Assembly (NCBI GenBank): GCA_964368875.1
Contig: CAYJDG010000066.1
Coordinates: 1-7,279 of the forward strand
Direction: 5' to 3'
DNA from: CAYJDG01 sp964368875
Lineage (GTDB): Bacteria > Pseudomonadota > Alphaproteobacteria > Micavibrionales > Micavibrionaceae
DNA length: 7,279 nucleotides
Positions 5,385 to 7,279 of the stretch are shown one piece after another. A model generated the notes under the pieces. The model saw nothing but the letters and a program-made list of their open reading frames with translations, did not search any database and was not told where the DNA came from. The first letter of the stretch is position 1. The number at the start of each line of letters is the position of its first letter. The translations under genes were made by a program, and so were the position numbers.

Positions 5385-5701
5385 TGCCTGCTGATGCATT
5401 AAAGAAAATGGAAAAAAAGGCTGATGAAGCCGCCGCTTTTTTAAGCGGTCTCGCAAACCCTTTGCGCCTGCGCATTCTGTGTCAGCTTGCGGAGGGCGAG
5501 AAAAGCGTAACTGAGCTTATGGCCGCTACAGATATAGCTCAGACATCAATGTCTCAGCATCTGAACAAACTGAAGGCTGAGGGTATCGTCTCATTTCGAC
5601 GCGAACACCGTACTCTGTTTTATTATATAAGCCATGAGGCTGTGGGCGATCTTATGGCTGTTCTACAAACCCATTTCTGCCCCCCAGGAGGTAAAAAATG
5701 A
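5384..5701 (+). CDS. ygaV: ArsR-family persulfide-sensing repressor (YgaV/BigR/SqrR type)
   Basis: At 105 aa it is a winged-helix ArsR/SmtB repressor. The N-terminal helix is followed by NPLRLRILCQLAEGE (25-39), the recognition region TSMSQHLNKLKAEG (54-67) and the wing FRREHRTLFYYI (71-82). Cysteines occur only at C33 and C99, 66 residues apart, the same separation as the BigR (C42/C108) and SqrR (C41/C107) pair that forms a polysulfide bridge when reactive sulfur is present. Metal-binding ArsR motifs (ELCVCDL type) are absent; the equivalent segment is SVTELMAA. The C-terminal FCP resembles E. coli YgaV. SD AAGGG lies about 7 nt before the ATG. It overlaps the rhodanese gene by 4 nt (ATGA). 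It probably represses itself, the rhodanese and the divergent AhpD-like gene. Confidence 0.87.
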   Translation: MPADALKKMEKKADEAAAFLSGLANPLRLRILCQLAEGEKSVTELMAATDIAQTSMSQHLNKLKAEGIVSFRREHRTLFYYISHEAVGDLMAVLQTHFCPPGGKK

Positions 5702-6234
5702 ACCCAACAAATTACACACCCATCACCCCACAAGAGGCTTACGCGTGGCTTAAATCTGGCGAAGCCATTATGATTGATGTGCGTGAGCCGGACGAATATA
5801 AGGCTGAACATATTGGGTATGCTGCATCGCTACCGTTGAATGCTGTAGGAGATATTTCATCCTATGCTGAATTTTCAGCGGGCCGAAAAATCATCTTTCA
5901 ATGTTTGCGTGGTAAACGCGGCGAGCAGGCATGCTTATTGCTTGGCACGAATGGCGAGGGCAAATCCTACTATAATCTGACCGGGGGCATTGATGCTTGG
6001 AAGGAAGCGGGTTTACCTGTCATACGTGGCATGGGTGCGGCTGGAATTTCGATCTTCCGACAGGTGCAGATGGCCGTAGGTACGCTGATCATCCTATGCA
6101 TCGCACTGGGCTTTTCAGGCCTGATCTTAGGTTTCATCCTCGCCGGTATCTTTGGCGCAGCCTTGCTGTTTGCAGGTTTGAGCGGGTGGTGCGGGCTTGC
6201 GTTGCTCTTGTCAAAAATGCCATGGAATAAGTAA
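5698..6234 (+). CDS. ygaP: Membrane-anchored rhodanese (YgaP-like sulfurtransferase)
   Basis: At 178 aa it has an N-terminal single rhodanese domain (about 7-110) and a C-terminal two-helix membrane domain (DUF2892 type, about 118-172). The active-site loop is C69-L-R-G-K-R; the Cys carries the persulfide during sulfur transfer. Typical rhodanese segments IDVREPDEY (26-34) and GGIDAWKEAGLPV (96-108) are present. The tail RQVQMAVGTLI (121-131) to FAGLSGWCGLALLLSKMPWNK (158-178) is strikingly close to E. coli YgaP, which has the same domain order and is likewise encoded with an ArsR-family regulator. The catalytic domain should face the cytosol. SD AGGAGG (5686-5691) lies 6 nt before the ATG and the start overlaps the regulator's stop, so the two are coupled. 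Expected role: detoxifying or relaying sulfane sulfur. No clear terminator hairpin follows, only T-rich tracts at about 6236-6249. Confidence 0.9.
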   Translation: MNPTNYTPITPQEAYAWLKSGEAIMIDVREPDEYKAEHIGYAASLPLNAVGDISSYAEFSAGRKIIFQCLRGKRGEQACLLLGTNGEGKSYYNLTGGIDAWKEAGLPVIRGMGAAGISIFRQVQMAVGTLIILCIALGFSGLILGFILAGIFGAALLFAGLSGWCGLALLLSKMPWNK

Positions 6235-6247
6235 CTTTTTGCTCTTT

Positions 6248-6277
6248 TTGACATCTTCTAGGTTGGCCTGATAGAGA
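6248..6277 (+). promoter_or_regulatory. Candidate promoter for the 154-aa hypothetical gene
   Basis: TTGACA (6248-6253) is a perfect -35. At an 18-nt spacer TAGAGA (6272-6277) is a weak -10. The position, about 55 nt before the coding start, is sensible. The weak -10 keeps confidence low. Confidence 0.33.
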
Positions 6278-6336
6278 AATAGAGATCCGCTACATATTTT
6301 CTTTAAGAAATCTTTACCTGCTCAGAGGATGATGGT

Positions 6337-6801
6337 GTGATGGCTGGTCCTGATGATTTAAAAGCGCAAAGTTCGGTTGAAGCCGCCTATGACAAGGCTT
6401 TGGCGGAGCGCAAGGGCAATGAATTCGGCAGAGCGATCGCCGATGATCCGAAGGCCCTTGGCCTTCCCGATAATGCGGAGTCGCGTGTACGCATGGCCGC
6501 AGGTTTTGACGGTACATCCAAATCTTTGAAATCCGGAGAAGGTGCAGACCGTCTGCCCGTCGATGCGGCAACGGTTACGGCGATGCTTGACCGCAGCCGT
6601 GATCAACTCTGTACCAAGGCAGGACCTTTGCTCGAACAGGAGATCGTCGATCTGCGCGTTAAAATTGATAAGGATTACACGGCGGACGGTTTAAAAGCCC
6701 TCGGGAAAGAAGCCGAGCGTCAATACGAAGTGGCCAAGCTTTATGAAGCCACCTGCGCGGCTCCCACGGCAGCGCAACCGATTACAGCGCCCAAAATATA
6801 A
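6337..6801 (+). CDS. Hypothetical helical protein, about 154 aa
   Basis: I do not recognise this protein. It is hydrophilic, rich in Ala, Lys, Glu and Asp, and mostly helical by composition, with no signal peptide or membrane segment. A helix is likely at about 12-26, a Gly/Ser-rich linker at 56-70, and two longer helices at about 76-112 and 116-139 that could form a coiled bundle. C92 and C140 are the only cysteines. The C-terminus from 141 is an Ala/Pro/Thr-rich flexible tail. The start may be GTG 6337 or the adjacent ATG 6340: AGAGG (6324-6328) lies 8 nt from the GTG and 11 nt from the ATG, favouring GTG slightly. An in-frame TAA at 6304-6306 rules out a longer form. It is convergent with the DUF1489 gene, whose end is only 15 nt away. 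Confidence 0.68.
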   Translation: MMAGPDDLKAQSSVEAAYDKALAERKGNEFGRAIADDPKALGLPDNAESRVRMAAGFDGTSKSLKSGEGADRLPVDAATVTAMLDRSRDQLCTKAGPLLEQEIVDLRVKIDKDYTADGLKALGKEAERQYEVAKLYEATCAAPTAAQPITAPKI

Positions 6802-6816
6802 TTTCCATTCTCTATA

Positions 6817-7248
6817 TCAAATAAGACCCAGAGCTTTCAGCTCGCGCCGCATCTCGTCTGGCACAGCGTCATCCGGGTCACCCGGCATCCGGTCGGGGGG
6901 CGCATCCTTGGGTTCGAGATAGCGCCAGCCCTGAAACGCACGGCGCGGCTGCCAGCGTACCGGAATAATGTTTTTATCGTAGACCAGCCCGCAATAGGGA
7001 ATTCCGTCCTTTTTAAGAGGGCGGAGCTCGAGCAGTTTCTGCCGCGCCACCACCCCACCCTTGATAACCCAATAAATCGATCCGCCAGCAAGGATCTCTT
7101 CGGCCTTCTTGGGAGTCTGGCGGGTAACATGGATCAACTCGGGAGCAAGGCCTCTCAGCCTCATCTCCCTCAGGCGCAGATTTTGCCATGCGGCCAGATC
7201 GTCAATGCTGTCAGTGCCGACGGAAAGTTTGATGAGATGAAGGGTCAT
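6817..7248 (-). CDS. DUF1489 family protein
   Basis: At 143 aa it matches, end to end, the DUF1489 family, small uncharacterised cytosolic proteins found mainly in Alphaproteobacteria. Recognisable conserved parts are the start MTLHLIKLSVG (1-11), the central HVTRQTPKKAEEIL-GGSIYWVIKG (40-64), ARQKLLELRP (68-77) and the C-terminal PRRAFQGWRYLEP-DAPPD (101-119). No signal peptide or membrane segment is seen and no enzyme motif is known for the family. The SD is weak (AGAG in the stretch before ATG 7248). The gene stands alone on the minus strand within the window. Its presence supports the alphaproteobacterial assignment. Confidence 0.9.
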   Translation of the reverse strand: MTLHLIKLSVGTDSIDDLAAWQNLRLREMRLRGLAPELIHVTRQTPKKAEEILAGGSIYWVIKGGVVARQKLLELRPLKKDGIPYCGLVYDKNIIPVRWQPRRAFQGWRYLEPKDAPPDRMPGDPDDAVPDEMRRELKALGLI

Positions 7249-7279
7249 GGCAGCTCTTAAGACAGCTGAAAAGTGGTGG

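Noticed and set aside
6235..6250. T-rich tract after the rhodanese as a terminator
   Set aside because: No stable GC-rich hairpin precedes the T runs.
6297..6311. Short inverted repeat TTTCTT/AAGAAA before the 154-aa gene
   Set aside because: AT-rich 6-bp arms with a 1-nt centre are expected by chance here and cannot form a stable hairpin.
7251..7268. CAGCT/AGCTG inverted repeat upstream of the DUF1489 gene
   Set aside because: Only 5-bp arms with mismatches in the centre; too weak to call an operator, and the window ends nearby.

Overview
The window looks like chromosomal DNA of an alphaproteobacterium. The left edge carries the first 18 codons of elongation factor Tu, read leftwards with an alphaproteobacterial-type N-terminus, behind a tRNA-Gly(UCC). 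The right edge carries a DUF1489 protein, a family known mainly from Alphaproteobacteria. Genus cannot be fixed from the sequence. I see no phage genes, transposases, CRISPR arrays or integrase sites.

Layout: (1) 1-353, minus strand: tRNA-Gly followed by tuf, with two hairpins in the spacer and a plausible promoter for each. (2) 507-1412, plus strand: two small genes with good ribosome-binding sites and no recognisable family. (3) 1416-4891, minus strand: a tight four-gene operon in the order cation-diffusion-facilitator transporter, glucokinase-like kinase, cytosolic CE4-type deacetylase, SAM-hydroxide-adenosyltransferase-like protein. Two junctions are 4-nt ATGA overlaps and the third has a 10-nt gap with the SD built on the previous stop codon. 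(4) 4964-6234: a divergent module with an AhpD-like CxxC protein on the minus strand, facing an ArsR-family regulator and a rhodanese with a membrane tail on the plus strand. A 36-bp near-palindrome lies between them. (5) 6337-6801, plus: an unrecognised helical protein. (6) 6817-7248, minus: the DUF1489 protein.

How the genes may work together: module 4 matches the E. coli ygaV-ygaP pair and the BigR/SqrR regulators. The regulator has the two cysteines at the spacing used for persulfide sensing. The palindrome covers the predicted -10 regions of both divergent promoters, so one sensor probably controls the rhodanese and the AhpD-like thiol enzyme together in reactive-sulfur or peroxide defence.

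Module 3 is less conventional. The SAM-dependent family member lacks its usual active-site residues. The kinase has His where the glucokinase sugar-binding motif normally has Glu. The deacetylase has no room for a signal peptide. Together they may form an undescribed cytosolic sugar or nucleoside pathway, but the sequence alone does not show the substrate.
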